Assembly (NCBI RefSeq): GCF_000473205.1
Contig: NZ_KI421507.1
Location: forward strand, 237,074 to 301,073
Length of the DNA stretch: 64,000 bases
Direction: 5' to 3'
DNA from: Pseudophaeobacter arcticus DSM 23566
Lineage (GTDB): Bacteria; Pseudomonadota; Alphaproteobacteria; Rhodobacterales; Rhodobacteraceae
In this document: piece by piece, positions 44,387-53,248 of the stretch
Position numbering within the stretch: position 1 is the first letter of the stretch
How the letters are laid out: each line of letters starts with the position of its first letter
Translations under genes and position numbers: made by a program
The notes under the pieces: generated by a model
The model's input: the letters and a program-made list of their open reading frames with translations, nothing else
What the model was told of the DNA's origin: nothing
The model's database searches: none

Positions 44387-45145
44387 CTATTTGAACTTCT
44401 GTACCAGCTTTTCCAGGGCAGATCGGCTGTCACTGTCACTGTCAGGTTCTTGCGGTGCCTTGGTCGAAGCAGGGGCGCGCGCAGGTTTTGAGGAGGGCTG
44501 TGAGGCAGGCTTTTCAGCGGCCGGTTGTGGTGCGGGTTTCTTGCCTGTGGCTGGTTTTGAGCCGCCAGAGCTGCGCGGCGGTGCAACGCGCAGGGAAACC
44601 GCGTTCATGAATTTGCCACCATCCCCGGCTGCCAGCGCTGCAGCCCCATCCGAAATCCCGCGCAGCAGATCATCCAGCCAGACCTCATCAGCCTTGGGAA
44701 AGTCGCGCAGCACATAGCCTGCGACCGCATCTTTGTGGCCAGGGTGTCCCACCCCCAGCCGGACCCGGCCATACTCGGCACCGATATGTGAATGCAGCGA
44801 GCGCAGCCCGTTGTGGCCGGCATGGCCTCCGCCCTGTTTGACCCGGCATTTGCCCGGCGCCAGATCCAATTCATCGTGTAACACGATGACATCTGCGCTG
44901 GTCAGCTTGTAAAACCGCATGGCTTCGCCAACGGACTGGCCAGAGAGGTTCATGAAGGTCTGCGGCTTAAGCAGTAATACCTTTATGCCGCCCAGGGTGC
45001 CCTCGCAGATCTGGCCCTGGAATTTGGCCTTCCAGGGCGAAAACCCATGGTCAGAAGCAATTTCATCCAGCGCCATAAAACCGATATTGTGACGGTTGCG
45101 GGCATATTTGGCACCGGGGTTTCCGAGCCCAACAAAGAGTTTCAT
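44387..45145 (-). CDS. pth: Peptidyl-tRNA hydrolase
   Basis: A 252-residue enzyme releasing tRNA from stalled peptidyl-tRNA. VGLGNPGAKYARNRHNIGF carries the catalytic N9 and H19, KPQTFMNLSG and HDELDLAPG the remaining active-site residues. After residue 190 there is a proline/alanine/lysine-rich tail (about 60 residues, ending RSALEKLVQKFK) absent from E. coli Pth. I chose the ATG at 45145 from the family N-terminus. The nearest gene upstream is rplY, the common partner, after a 724-bp gap. Confidence 0.95.
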   Translation of the reverse strand: MKLFVGLGNPGAKYARNRHNIGFMALDEIASDHGFSPWKAKFQGQICEGTLGGIKVLLLKPQTFMNLSGQSVGEAMRFYKLTSADVIVLHDELDLAPGKCRVKQGGGHAGHNGLRSLHSHIGAEYGRVRLGVGHPGHKDAVAGYVLRDFPKADEVWLDDLLRGISDGAAALAAGDGGKFMNAVSLRVAPPRSSGGSKPATGKKPAPQPAAEKPASQPSSKPARAPASTKAPQEPDSDSDSRSALEKLVQKFK

Positions 45146-45815
45146 AGCCAGTCTCATCCCAAGTTTCGGCCTGCGATCCCAGACTGTGCGCTCGACGGTC
45201 TGCCAAGCCAGTGGCCTGTTCGCCTGCTTGCAAGTCGGCGTGGCGCCAAGTCACGCAGTGTGATGCTATATGGCGCGGTTTTTGGCGGAAATCCAGAGCA
45301 GCGATCGGCAGGAGACAGAAAACAGCGGCGGCGGAGGGAGCCTAGCTGTGCAAAGGTCAACTGTGCCTGTGCCTGCTATGTGGTCTGAGAGGCCGTGAGC
45401 TTCAGAACCTTTGGGCGCCGCGCTGAGGCAAGGAATAGTCCGCATCCTTGCCCAGCAAATGGCGCGGAATGGGGTCTGATATGATCTCACCGCGAAATCT
45501 TGGGGCATCAAAATTGAACCCCCGTAATATCCTGAACAAAAGCCTTCTGCGCAGCTTGGCTTCTTCCTGTTCTAACCTGTCCAACATCTGACATCACCCC
45601 ATACTCTTGATAGATGGGACTCTGGCTGCAAAAGGCAAACGAGAGGTTTGCAATAGAGCGGATTCTCTTTAGAGATTGTCCCTTTTTTTGGACAGTTTTT
45701 GCGGATTTATGGGTTGTTTTACTTTTGACGCGTGCCTCGCGTCGTCGTGGGGAGAGGATGTCAACATACAAGCGCCCTGAAACAAAACACCGGAACAGAA
45801 CACGGGGGGCAGAGG
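45146..45815. other. Intergenic stretch between rplY and pth, no gene seen
   Basis: About 670 bp that contain only short, unconvincing frames. TGTCC-CTTTTTTT-GGACA (45677-45694) is a weak hairpin followed by a T-run on the plus strand. No tRNA or repeat was recognised. Confidence 0.45.
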
Positions 45816-45844
45816 CAAAAACGGGGCCCCGAAGGACCCCGTTT
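45816..45844 (-). terminator. rplY terminator
   Basis: AAACGGGG (45819-45826) pairs with CCCCGTTT (45837-45844). On the minus strand it is followed by a T-run (plus-strand A-run 45817-45821), 25 bp after the rplY stop. Confidence 0.88.
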
Positions 45845-45869
45845 CATCACATCCCAAAGGGGGATGGTC

Positions 45870-46496
45870 TTATTCTTCAGCTGCGTTTTCGTCGCCGCCT
45901 TCTTCGTCGTCATCAGCGGCAGAGATGCCACCAGGTGCCGCGATATTGGCAATAACGAAGTCACGGTCGATTGTTGGACGCGCGCCTGTAGGCAGATCGA
46001 TGGACGAAATGGTGATAACGTCGCCGATTTGGCTGTTCGCCAGGTCAACTGTAAGCTTCTCTGGAATATCGCCAGCGGTGACAACCAGCTCGACCTCAGG
46101 ACGAACCACGGCCAGCATGCCGCCTTTTTTGACGCCGGGGCAGGTGTCTTCGTTGATGAATTCAACCGGGATGAACAGGTTGATTTCCGAAGTCCGGCGC
46201 AGGCGCATCAGGTCAATGTGCGTTGGCAGGTCTTTGACAACATCACGCTGAACGTCGCGGCAGATCACGCGCACGTCTTCCTGGCCTTCAACCTTCAGGT
46301 TCCACAGGGTGGACTTGAATTTGCCAGCTTTCAGCTTTTTCAACAGAACGTTGAAGGGGATCTGGATCGAAAGGGGATCCGCGTCACCACCGTATACAAC
46401 ACCAGGAACCATGCCAGCACGACGTGCTGCGCGAGCGGCGCCCTTGCCCGTCCCCGCACGTTCCTCGGCGACGAGATCAGGAATCTCTTTTGCCAT
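45870..46496 (-). CDS. rplY: 50S ribosomal protein L25 (Ctc type)
   Basis: A 208-residue protein binding 5S rRNA. The L25 N-terminal domain runs to about residue 95 ([39 protein letters not shown]), followed by the TL5/CTC C-terminal beta domain with [19 protein letters not shown] and an acidic tail. The length is that of the long Ctc form. ATG at 46496. Confidence 0.95.
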   Translation of the reverse strand: MAKEIPDLVAEERAGTGKGAARAARRAGMVPGVVYGGDADPLSIQIPFNVLLKKLKAGKFKSTLWNLKVEGQEDVRVICRDVQRDVVKDLPTHIDLMRLRRTSEINLFIPVEFINEDTCPGVKKGGMLAVVRPEVELVVTAGDIPEKLTVDLANSQIGDVITISSIDLPTGARPTIDRDFVIANIAAPGGISAADDDEEGGDENAAEE

Positions 46497-46626
46497 TTGT
46501 AGTCTCCAATATATCTAGGTGGAGTGCCTCCAAGGCTGTCACTCCACGTGAAGGCCTGCGCTTACAGGGGATTTGGGATTCTCGCAAGGGGGCATTCGCG
46601 GCGACGGGGGGGAGGGCAGCCCCCTT

Positions 46627-46742
46627 GCCTGATGGGGGCGCTGCCCTGCGGCCTGATGGGGGCGCTGCCCTGCGGCCTGTTGGGGGCGCTGCCCCCCGGC
46701 CTGTGGCCTCCCCCCGGGATATTTGCGTCCAAGTGAAATGGA
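46627..46742. repeat. 24-bp tandem units plus dispersed intergenic element, copy 2
   Basis: Two perfect 24-bp units beginning gcctgatgggggcgctgccc lie at 46627-46674, a third diverged unit at 46675-46698. They run into ccccccgggatatttgcgtc and caagtgaaatgg, closely matching the right end of copy 1 (18765-18785). The element fills the gap between the divergent rplY and 46877 genes. Confidence 0.85.
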
Positions 46743-46876
46743 GGAAGCTGCAAAAATGCGAGCTGCAGCGCAGAGTTGCACAGATAGGAGCTGCGGTAAA
46801 ACCGCATGGGCTAAGGGAAGTGTTAAAGGCCATGGGCTAGTCTGGAAACCCTGTTCAATCTCCGGAGCCCGCTGAG

Positions 46877-47302
46877 GTGCTGCATCTGCTCTCCCTTTTT
46901 TTGCCGACCGTGATTCCCTCCTGGCGGTTTTTCAAGACAGTGGCACCTTCGCCGCGGATTGAATATCGCTTGATAGAAGGCGAGTGCTTTGGGGACTGGC
47001 AGGAGGACCGGCCTCGGCCTGCGCATCTTGGGCTGGGGCAGATCCTGCGCCGTATGCTGTGGAACCCGGCTTGGAATGAGCAGCTCTATCTGGTCAGTTG
47101 TGCCGAGCGGTTGATTGAAGCCCCCAGCCAGCACAGTGTCGACGAGATAAATCTGCGCGTTGCCCGGCAGCTGCCGCCAGGACCACAGACCCTGCAATTT
47201 CGCCTTGTCTTCCTGTCGCGTGAGGGGATGCGGATGGTAAAGCTGGTGGAATATGAGAGTAGGCCTGTTTCCCTGTCTGCCCTGCAAGAGGCGGCGACAT
47301 GA
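46877..47302 (+). CDS. Hypothetical protein upstream of HTTM-like gene
   Basis: A 141-residue protein, start GTG 46877 with GGAG upstream. The N-terminus is hydrophobic (MLHLLSLFLPTVIPSW) and the rest looks like a soluble domain with SPRIEYRLIEGECFGDW and QTLQFRLVFLSREGMRM. I do not recognise the family. Its stop overlaps the start of the HTTM-like gene by ATGA, so the two probably work together, for example as a membrane complex. Confidence 0.7.
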   Translation: MLHLLSLFLPTVIPSWRFFKTVAPSPRIEYRLIEGECFGDWQEDRPRPAHLGLGQILRRMLWNPAWNEQLYLVSCAERLIEAPSQHSVDEINLRVARQLPPGPQTLQFRLVFLSREGMRMVKLVEYESRPVSLSALQEAAT

Positions 47303-48018
47303 GCGGCATGGAGGTCTTGCGGCAGGGGCTGACAGCGGCGCAGGCGATGGGCTGGATGCAGCCTATGCTGGCCTTTGCCATTGCCCAGCAAAGCCTGGAG
47401 CATCTGGCACTGGGGCGATCGGGGCTGCAGGATCGGAGGATCTTTGTGCCGCGCCTGTTGCTTTGTGCCGTCATGGGGGGAGGCATTGGTGGTGCCTGGC
47501 CGGTCTGGGGGCTTTGGGGGATCAGCTTGGCCATGCTTTGGCGCTATCAGGGGCCCTATAATGGCGGCAGCGACAAGATGACCATGCTGATCCTCAGCTG
47601 TCTGAGTCTGGCACATCTGGCTCCAACACCGTTCTGGCAGGAGATGGCACTGTCCTATCTGGCGGTGCAGCTGGTGCTGTCCTATTTTGTCTCGGGCTGG
47701 GTCAAGCTGGTGAACCCGGAATGGCAACGTGGGGAGGCCCTGCGCGATGTCTTTCGCTTTTCCGCCTATCCGGTGAGCGAGGGGCTTCGGGGGCTGGCGG
47801 ATCATCCGCGTTTTTTGTTTGTGATGGGCTGGGCGGTGATCCTGTTCGAGCTGGTCTTTCCGCTGGCGCTGCTGGATCCCGTGGCGCTGAAACTGGCGCT
47901 TCTTTGCGCCGCCGGCTTTCACTTTTCCAACGCCTGCTTTTTTGGTCTGAACCGGTTTTTCTGGATCTGGCTTTGTGCCTATCCGGCCCTGATCTGGTTT
48001 CAGGACCGGATTTTTTAA
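47299..48018 (+). CDS. HTTM-like integral membrane protein
   Basis: A 239-residue protein with about six membrane helices. YFVSGWVKLVNPEWQRGEALRDVF, then YPVSEGLRGLAD (cited in parts), resemble HTTM/vitamin K-dependent carboxylase-like membrane domains, where a short helix-turn reads KL-x-x-x-W-x-x-G. The C-terminus FFGLNRFFWIWLCAYPALIW is a further helix. The function is unknown in bacteria. It is translationally coupled to the preceding small gene. Confidence 0.65.
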   Translation: MSGMEVLRQGLTAAQAMGWMQPMLAFAIAQQSLEHLALGRSGLQDRRIFVPRLLLCAVMGGGIGGAWPVWGLWGISLAMLWRYQGPYNGGSDKMTMLILSCLSLAHLAPTPFWQEMALSYLAVQLVLSYFVSGWVKLVNPEWQRGEALRDVFRFSAYPVSEGLRGLADHPRFLFVMGWAVILFELVFPLALLDPVALKLALLCAAGFHFSNACFFGLNRFFWIWLCAYPALIWFQDRIF

Positions 48019-48028
48019 TTGGATCGGG

Positions 48029-48079
48029 CCCAGGTCTGCCCCAGGTCTGCCTTGGCTCAGTCCCGGATCAGTCCCGGAT
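48029..48079. repeat. Two sets of 11-bp tandem units at the lldD 3' end
   Basis: cccaggtctgc is present twice (48029-48050) and cagtcccggat twice (48058-48079). They fill the gap between the convergent HTTM-like and lldD genes and reach the lldD stop codon. Confidence 0.9.
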
Positions 48080-49245
48080 CAGTCCTGCCAATTGCCTTCA
48101 AAATCCTTGGGGATGAGCAGGTTATGCCGCCCGAGGTTGGCAATGTCACGTTCGCCACAGAGCGCCATGGTGGTGTCCAGCTCTTTGTGGATCACCTCCA
48201 GTGCCGTGGTGACGCCCTTTTGCCCCATCGCGCCCAGCCCGTAGACAAAGGCGCGGCCAATCATGGTGCCAGAGGCGCCCATGGCCAGCGATTTCAGCAC
48301 GTCCTGGCCAGAGCGGATGCCGCTGTCCAGGATGACCTCGACCTCGCCGCCGACCGCATCCATGATCTGGGGCAACATCCGGATCGAGCTCAGCGCGCCG
48401 TCCAGCTGGCGGCCGCCGTGGTTGGAGACAACAATTGCATCAGCGCCCACTTTGACGGCCATCTTGGCGTCTTCGGCATCCAGGATGCCTTTCAGGATCA
48501 CCTTGCCGCCCCACATTTCCTTGAGCTTGGCGATTTTGCCCCAGTCCAGCGACAGGTCAAATTGTTCAGCCGTCCAGGCCCCCAGCGAAGAGGCATCCGA
48601 TATGCCCTCGACATGGCCGACGATATTGCCAAAGTCACGCCGCTTGGCGCCGAGCATCTGCAGGCCCCAGGTCCATTTTGTCATCAGGTTGGCAATGGTT
48701 TTGGGTGTCAGCTTTGGCGGGGCGGACAGGCCGTTTTTCAGATCCTTGTGACGCTGACCGAGAATCTGCAAATCCAGGGTAATCACCAGAGCCGAACATT
48801 TGGCATCCTTGGCCCGTTGGATCAGTCGACGCACATAGTCTGCGTCATTCATGGTATAGAGCTGGAACCAGAAGGGTTTGGTGGTGGCCTCGGCCACATC
48901 CTCGATCGAGTTGATCGACATGGTGGAAAGTGTAAAGGGCACACCAAAAGCTTCGGCGGCCTTGGCGGCTTTGATCTCGCCATCGGCATGTTGCATGCCG
49001 GTCAGCCCAACCGGCGCCAGGGCCACTGGCATGGAGACGTCTTCGCCGATCATCTGCCCGGCGGTGCTGCGCCCTGACATATCCACCGCAACCCGCTGAC
49101 GCAGGCGGATCTGCTCAAAATCAGAGGTGTTTTCGCGAAAGGTCTGTTCGGTCCAGCTGCCGCTTTCCGCATAGTCAAAAAACATCCGCGGCACCCGCCG
49201 CTCGTAGATGCGTTTCAGATCCTGAATGTTGGTGATTACCGGCAC
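48079..49245 (-). CDS. lldD: L-lactate dehydrogenase/alpha-hydroxy acid oxidase
   Basis: A 388-residue FMN enzyme of the alpha-hydroxy acid oxidase family. MPVALAPVGLTGM, FWFQLYTMND, ALVITLDLQ, the active-site KGILDAEDAKMAV and SNHGGRQLDGA (catalytic histidine) and the C-terminal LDSGIRSGQDVLKSLAMGA are all present. It would feed electrons from L-lactate to the respiratory chain. I chose GTG 49245 with GAGGG upstream, which gives the family N-terminus VITNIQDLKRIY. Confidence 0.88.
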   Translation of the reverse strand: MPVITNIQDLKRIYERRVPRMFFDYAESGSWTEQTFRENTSDFEQIRLRQRVAVDMSGRSTAGQMIGEDVSMPVALAPVGLTGMQHADGEIKAAKAAEAFGVPFTLSTMSINSIEDVAEATTKPFWFQLYTMNDADYVRRLIQRAKDAKCSALVITLDLQILGQRHKDLKNGLSAPPKLTPKTIANLMTKWTWGLQMLGAKRRDFGNIVGHVEGISDASSLGAWTAEQFDLSLDWGKIAKLKEMWGGKVILKGILDAEDAKMAVKVGADAIVVSNHGGRQLDGALSSIRMLPQIMDAVGGEVEVILDSGIRSGQDVLKSLAMGASGTMIGRAFVYGLGAMGQKGVTTALEVIHKELDTTMALCGERDIANLGRHNLLIPKDFEGNWQD

Positions 49246-49334
49246 GGATAAGCCCTCGCTATGATGTGGTAAAGTTTCCTTACCAATTTTTAACATCCAC
49301 TGCAACACTCAGCGTGACATTCGCGAAAATGCAA

Positions 49335-49360
49335 AAGGTCGCACCCGAAGGCGCGACCTT
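49335..49360 (-). terminator. trpA terminator
   Basis: AAGGTCGC (49335-49342) pairs with GCGACCTT (49353-49360). On the minus strand the hairpin is followed by TTTT. It starts 28 bp after the trpA stop. Confidence 0.85.
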
Positions 49361-49387
49361 GTTCAGTTTTAGACCTGGGTTGGTTGG

Positions 49388-50179
49388 TCAGCCTCTGTGG
49401 GCGCCATCCGCGAGGGATTTTACAAAATCCAGCACTTGCGACACGGGTTTGCCGCTGGCCATCTGGCTGACGATGGCGCTGCCGACCACAGCCCCGTCAG
49501 AGATCGAGGCAATATTTTGCGCCTTTTCCGGTGTGTTGATACCAAAGCCAACAATGACCGGCAGATCGGTAGAGGCCTTGATGCGGGCCACTTCAGGGCC
49601 GACATCGCCCGCCTGTGCCTCGGCGGCGCCGGTGATGCCGGTGACGGAGACATAGTAAACAAACCCAGAGGTGTTCTGCAGCACGGTGGGCAGGCGTTTG
49701 TCATCGGTTGTTGGTGTCGCCAGACGGATGAAGTTCAAGCCCGCTTTTTGTGCCGGAATGCACAGCTCTTCGTCTTCTTCAGGGGGCAGATCCACCACAA
49801 TCAACCCGTCGATGCCGGCGGCTTTGGCATCCACCAGGAACTTTTCGACACCTCGATTGTAGATCGGGTTGTAGTAGCCCATCAAAACGATGGGTGTGCT
49901 GTCGTCATCCTTGCGGAACTCAGCCGCCAGCTGCAGCGTCTTTTCCAGGGTCATGCCGCCATCAAGCGCACGCTGACCAGCCAGCTGAATGGTGGGGCCA
50001 TCGGCCATCGGATCGGTGAAAGGCAGGCCAAGTTCGATGATATCGACACCAGCACCCGGCAGGCCCTTTACCAGCTCCAGCGAGCGTTCATAGTCTGGGT
50101 CACCAGCCATGACATAGGACACAAAGGCCTTTTTGCCGGCAGCTTTGAGATCGGCGAATTTGGCGTCAATACGGGTCAT
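49388..50179 (-). CDS. trpA: Tryptophan synthase alpha chain
   Basis: A 263-residue TIM barrel splitting indole-glycerol phosphate. E49 in DIIELGLPF and D60 in [10 protein letters not shown] are the catalytic pair, and the phosphate loop is [18 protein letters not shown]-type sequence precedes the ATG at 50179. It stands alone with its own terminator, remote from trpF-trpB. Confidence 0.96.
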   Translation of the reverse strand: MTRIDAKFADLKAAGKKAFVSYVMAGDPDYERSLELVKGLPGAGVDIIELGLPFTDPMADGPTIQLAGQRALDGGMTLEKTLQLAAEFRKDDDSTPIVLMGYYNPIYNRGVEKFLVDAKAAGIDGLIVVDLPPEEDEELCIPAQKAGLNFIRLATPTTDDKRLPTVLQNTSGFVYYVSVTGITGAAEAQAGDVGPEVARIKASTDLPVIVGFGINTPEKAQNIASISDGAVVGSAIVSQMASGKPVSQVLDFVKSLADGAHRG

Positions 50180-50269
50180 GGTAGGGCCTCTTGCAACTTA
50201 CCGCTCCGGTGTGCCGAAAGTTGCAAGGGAAATCAATCCCGACGCAGTGCCCATTTGCGTTTTGACCCG

Positions 50270-50764
50270 CTAGTTCAGCGGAATATGCCAGCGCAGGGTC
50301 AAACTATTTACACCAGGATTGACGGAGGAGGTCGAGGCATTGGATTTATGGCTGAGTGCCAGGGAGATCGCCTTGCCGTTTTTGAACTGTTTGCCAACCG
50401 CAAGCTGGCTGCGGATTTCAAAGGTGGAGCCAAGATCATTCAAGGCGGTGCCTTCGATAAAGGCTCCGGGTAAAACGCTGGCCTCGACAAACCAATCCTG
50501 TTGCAGGTCCCATTTGCCACTTAGCCCGCCCCCCAAGAAGGCATCGCCTGTGTCAACCACTTCAACCGCGCCGGCCAGTCGGGCAGAAAAGACCTTGCCT
50601 TCGTAGAAAGGGCGGTGGTTGTACTCCATCGACAGGATCAAACCATCCTCTGCGCCCCGCAGTGAATAGTCGGAGTAACCTGCACCAAGAACAATTTCCT
50701 GGCCAATGGCGGAGCTCGCCAGCCCTGCGGTAAGAACAGCAGAGAGAAGAATTCTATTTTTCAT
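50270..50764 (-). CDS. Acyloxyacyl hydrolase, PagL-like lipid A 3-O-deacylase
   Basis: A 164-residue outer-membrane beta-barrel protein. A signal peptide (ILLSAVLTAGLASSAIG) is followed by alternating strands, with LALSHKSNAS carrying H139 and S141, the His-x-Ser pair of PagL. NPGVNSLTLRWHIPL is the closing strand. The catalytic glutamate of Pseudomonas PagL is not obvious at the expected spacing. It would remove the 3-position acyl chain of lipid A. ATG at 50764; the longer frame is not supported. Confidence 0.8.
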   Translation of the reverse strand: MKNRILLSAVLTAGLASSAIGQEIVLGAGYSDYSLRGAEDGLILSMEYNHRPFYEGKVFSARLAGAVEVVDTGDAFLGGGLSGKWDLQQDWFVEASVLPGAFIEGTALNDLGSTFEIRSQLAVGKQFKNGKAISLALSHKSNASTSSVNPGVNSLTLRWHIPLN

Positions 50765-50986
50765 GTCTTTCCCCAAAACGTCATGGAACTTGGGAGGAGG
50801 TAGGATCACAATTGGCGATTTAAACCTGCGCACACGTTTATGATATAATAAGTGAAGTTTTTCACATCTAACATTGTGATGCAGTGGGTCAAGAGACCCG
50901 CGCGCGCGTCGTCTGGGGCAATGCTGGCTTGCGCCGGGGCGCAATGCTGCCTAGAAGCCATTGCCAAATGGCATCAGGAGGCTGAG

Positions 50987-52084
50987 ATGGGCTTTAAAAT
51001 GGGAATTGTGGGCCTGCCGAACGTCGGCAAGTCGACCTTGTTCAACGCATTGACCAAAACCGCATCGGCGCAGGCCGCGAATTTTCCGTTCTGCACCATC
51101 GAGCCCAATGTGGGCGAAGTTGGCGTGCCGGACAGCCGCCTGGACAAGCTGGCCGCAGTTTCCGGCTCCAAGCAGATCATCCCAACCCGGATGACATTTG
51201 TTGATATTGCGGGTCTGGTCAAAGGTGCATCCAAAGGCGAAGGCCTGGGCAACCAGTTCCTGGCCAATATCCGTGAAACCGATGCAATTGCGCATGTTTT
51301 ACGCTGTTTCGAGGATGGCGACGTGACCCATGTTGAGGGGCGTGTTGATCCGGTTGCGGATGCGGAAACCATCGAGACCGAGCTGATGCTGGCGGACCTA
51401 GAGAGCATCGAAAAGCGCCGTGCCAACCTGGTACGCAAGCTGAAAGGCAATGACAAAGAGGCCCAGCAACAAGAGCGTTTGCTGGCCGAAGCCCAGAAAA
51501 TGCTGGAAGAGGGAAAGCCTGCCCGTCTGGTGGAGGTGGACGAAGACGACGCCAAAGCCTGGAGAATGTTGCAGCTGCTGACCACCAAACCGGTTCTCTA
51601 CGTCTGCAACGTAGGTGAGTCGGAATCAGCCGTGGGCAATGAATATTCTGCCAAAGTCGCGGCAATGGCGGCGGCGCAGGGTAACTCACATGTGATTATT
51701 TCGGCGCAGATCGAAGAAGAAATCAGCCAGCTCGAAGCGGACGAAGCTCAGATGTTTCTTGAGGAAATGGGGCTTGAGGAAGCGGGGCTCGACCGGCTTA
51801 TTCGGGCGGGCTATGAGTTGTTGCACCTGGAAACCTATTTCACCGTCGGCCCGAAAGAGGCGCGCGCCTGGACAATCCGTCAGGGCACCTCTGGGCCGCA
51901 GGCTGCCGGTGTCATCCACGGGGATTTTGAAAAAGGCTTTATCCGGGCCGAAACCATCGCCTATGAGGACTTTATTGCCTGCAATGGGGAACAGGGTGCC
52001 AAAGAGGCTGGCAAGATGCGGGCCGAGGGGAAATCCTACATCGTGAAAGATGGCGATGTGATGCACTTCCTGTTCAATACCTGA
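50987..52084 (+). CDS. ychF: Redox-regulated ATPase YchF
   Basis: A 365-residue Obg-family P-loop protein that prefers [18 protein letters not shown] is the P-loop, [20 protein letters not shown] the switch region with the family's leucine, and a coiled coil (about 130-200) and a TGS domain (TWKGT-like [19 protein letters not shown]) follow. AGGAGG precedes the ATG at 50987. Confidence 0.96.
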   Translation: MGFKMGIVGLPNVGKSTLFNALTKTASAQAANFPFCTIEPNVGEVGVPDSRLDKLAAVSGSKQIIPTRMTFVDIAGLVKGASKGEGLGNQFLANIRETDAIAHVLRCFEDGDVTHVEGRVDPVADAETIETELMLADLESIEKRRANLVRKLKGNDKEAQQQERLLAEAQKMLEEGKPARLVEVDEDDAKAWRMLQLLTTKPVLYVCNVGESESAVGNEYSAKVAAMAAAQGNSHVIISAQIEEEISQLEADEAQMFLEEMGLEEAGLDRLIRAGYELLHLETYFTVGPKEARAWTIRQGTSGPQAAGVIHGDFEKGFIRAETIAYEDFIACNGEQGAKEAGKMRAEGKSYIVKDGDVMHFLFNT

Positions 52085-52139
52085 TCTCCATCCGGTTTTG
52101 ATCCCTGCCGCGCAGGGGCCGTGTACCTGATATGTCAAC

Positions 52140-52177
52140 AACACCCATGCAGAGATACTGTATGGGTGTTTTCTTTT
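52140..52177 (+). terminator. ychF terminator
   Basis: AACACCCAT (52140-52148) pairs with ATGGGTGTT (52162-52170), followed by a T-rich run. Confidence 0.9.
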
Positions 52178-52268
52178 GCCCCGTCCGGGGATCATCTGGG
52201 CATTCCGTGCCTTGAACGGGCGCGGGCGTAAATGCTAGGCCGGCCCGGTGAGCGAAGTGGAGACAGCC

Positions 52269-53189
52269 ATGATTAAACTGATTATCGACACGGACCCTGG
52301 CATTGATGATGCCATGGCGATCTTTTACGCGGCGGCGGCGCCGGAGATTTCGCTTCTGGGCCTCACCACGGTTTTTGGCAATGTTACCACGCGGATTGCC
52401 ACCCGAAATGCCCTGCGTCTGCTCGAAGCCGCAGATCTGGAGGTGCCCGTAGCCCATGGGGCCGAGGCACCTTTGTCCTTGCCGCCCTTTTCTCCGTCAG
52501 CGCAGGTCCACGGGGACGAAGGCTTTGGCGATATTCCAGCGCAGGAGCCCAAAGGCGCGCCAGTGGCAGAGGAGGCCGCCGATTTCCTGATCCGAATGGC
52601 GCGCGAACATAGGGGCGAGCTGGTGCTCTGTTCCATCGGTCCTCTGACCAATATCGCGCTGGCCATTCAGCGCGACCCGGAGTTTGTCAAAAACCTCAAG
52701 CGGATTGTCATCATGGGGGGCTCTCTGGAGGAAGGGGGCAATATCACCCCGCATGCCGAAGCGAATATCTACCACGATCCCCATGCGGCGGATGTGGTCT
52801 TTGCGTCCGGGGCAGAGCTGGTGATGGTTGGGCTGGATGTCACCCATCAAATTCTGTGTACCAAGGCCGATTTCAGCTTGATCGCGGCGCGCTCGCCCGA
52901 ATTGGGCGGCATGTTGCAGACCATGTCAGAGTTCTACCTGGATTTTTATGAAACGGTGGGCAAATTTGACGGCTGTTCCCTGCATGACCCAGCCGCGGTG
53001 ATTGCCTGTAGCCACCCAAAACTGTTTGAGGTCAGGAAAATGCCGATCCGCGTGTCCTGTTCCGGAGAGACCGCAGGCGCGACACAGGAGGCTGACAAGG
53101 GCAGCCGGGCAGAGACTTCGGTTTGCCTCAATGTCGACGCCGAAGCGGTAAAGGCGCTGTTCCTTACGCGTCTGGCACTGCTGCCCTGA
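52269..53189 (+). CDS. Inosine/uridine-preferring nucleoside hydrolase
   Basis: A 306-residue calcium-dependent N-ribosyl hydrolase. The N-terminal IIDTDPGIDDAMAI carries the metal-binding aspartates, FGNVTT the ribose-site asparagine, and VMGGSLEEGGNITPHAEANIYHDPHAA and CSLHDPAAVIA the remaining ligands. It releases the base from purine or pyrimidine nucleosides for salvage. The ATG at 52269 is used; an in-frame GTG at 52248 is an alternative. The strand and distance to the next gene allow co-transcription. Confidence 0.92.
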   Translation: MIKLIIDTDPGIDDAMAIFYAAAAPEISLLGLTTVFGNVTTRIATRNALRLLEAADLEVPVAHGAEAPLSLPPFSPSAQVHGDEGFGDIPAQEPKGAPVAEEAADFLIRMAREHRGELVLCSIGPLTNIALAIQRDPEFVKNLKRIVIMGGSLEEGGNITPHAEANIYHDPHAADVVFASGAELVMVGLDVTHQILCTKADFSLIAARSPELGGMLQTMSEFYLDFYETVGKFDGCSLHDPAAVIACSHPKLFEVRKMPIRVSCSGETAGATQEADKGSRAETSVCLNVDAEAVKALFLTRLALLP

Positions 53190-53248
53190 CGGCGCGCAGC
53201 GCCGGGGGCTTGGCCTGCGCTTTTGGTGATTTACCTCACGGGCAATCT

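Noticed and set aside
45402..45587. 61-residue minus-strand frame between rplY and pth
   Set aside because: It has a plausible start but no recognisable domain, weak codon bias and only a marginal ribosome site; kept as intergenic.
53123..53248. Upstream extension of the methyltransferase gene
   Set aside because: It overlaps the end of the nucleoside hydrolase gene and encodes a low-complexity leader without family support.
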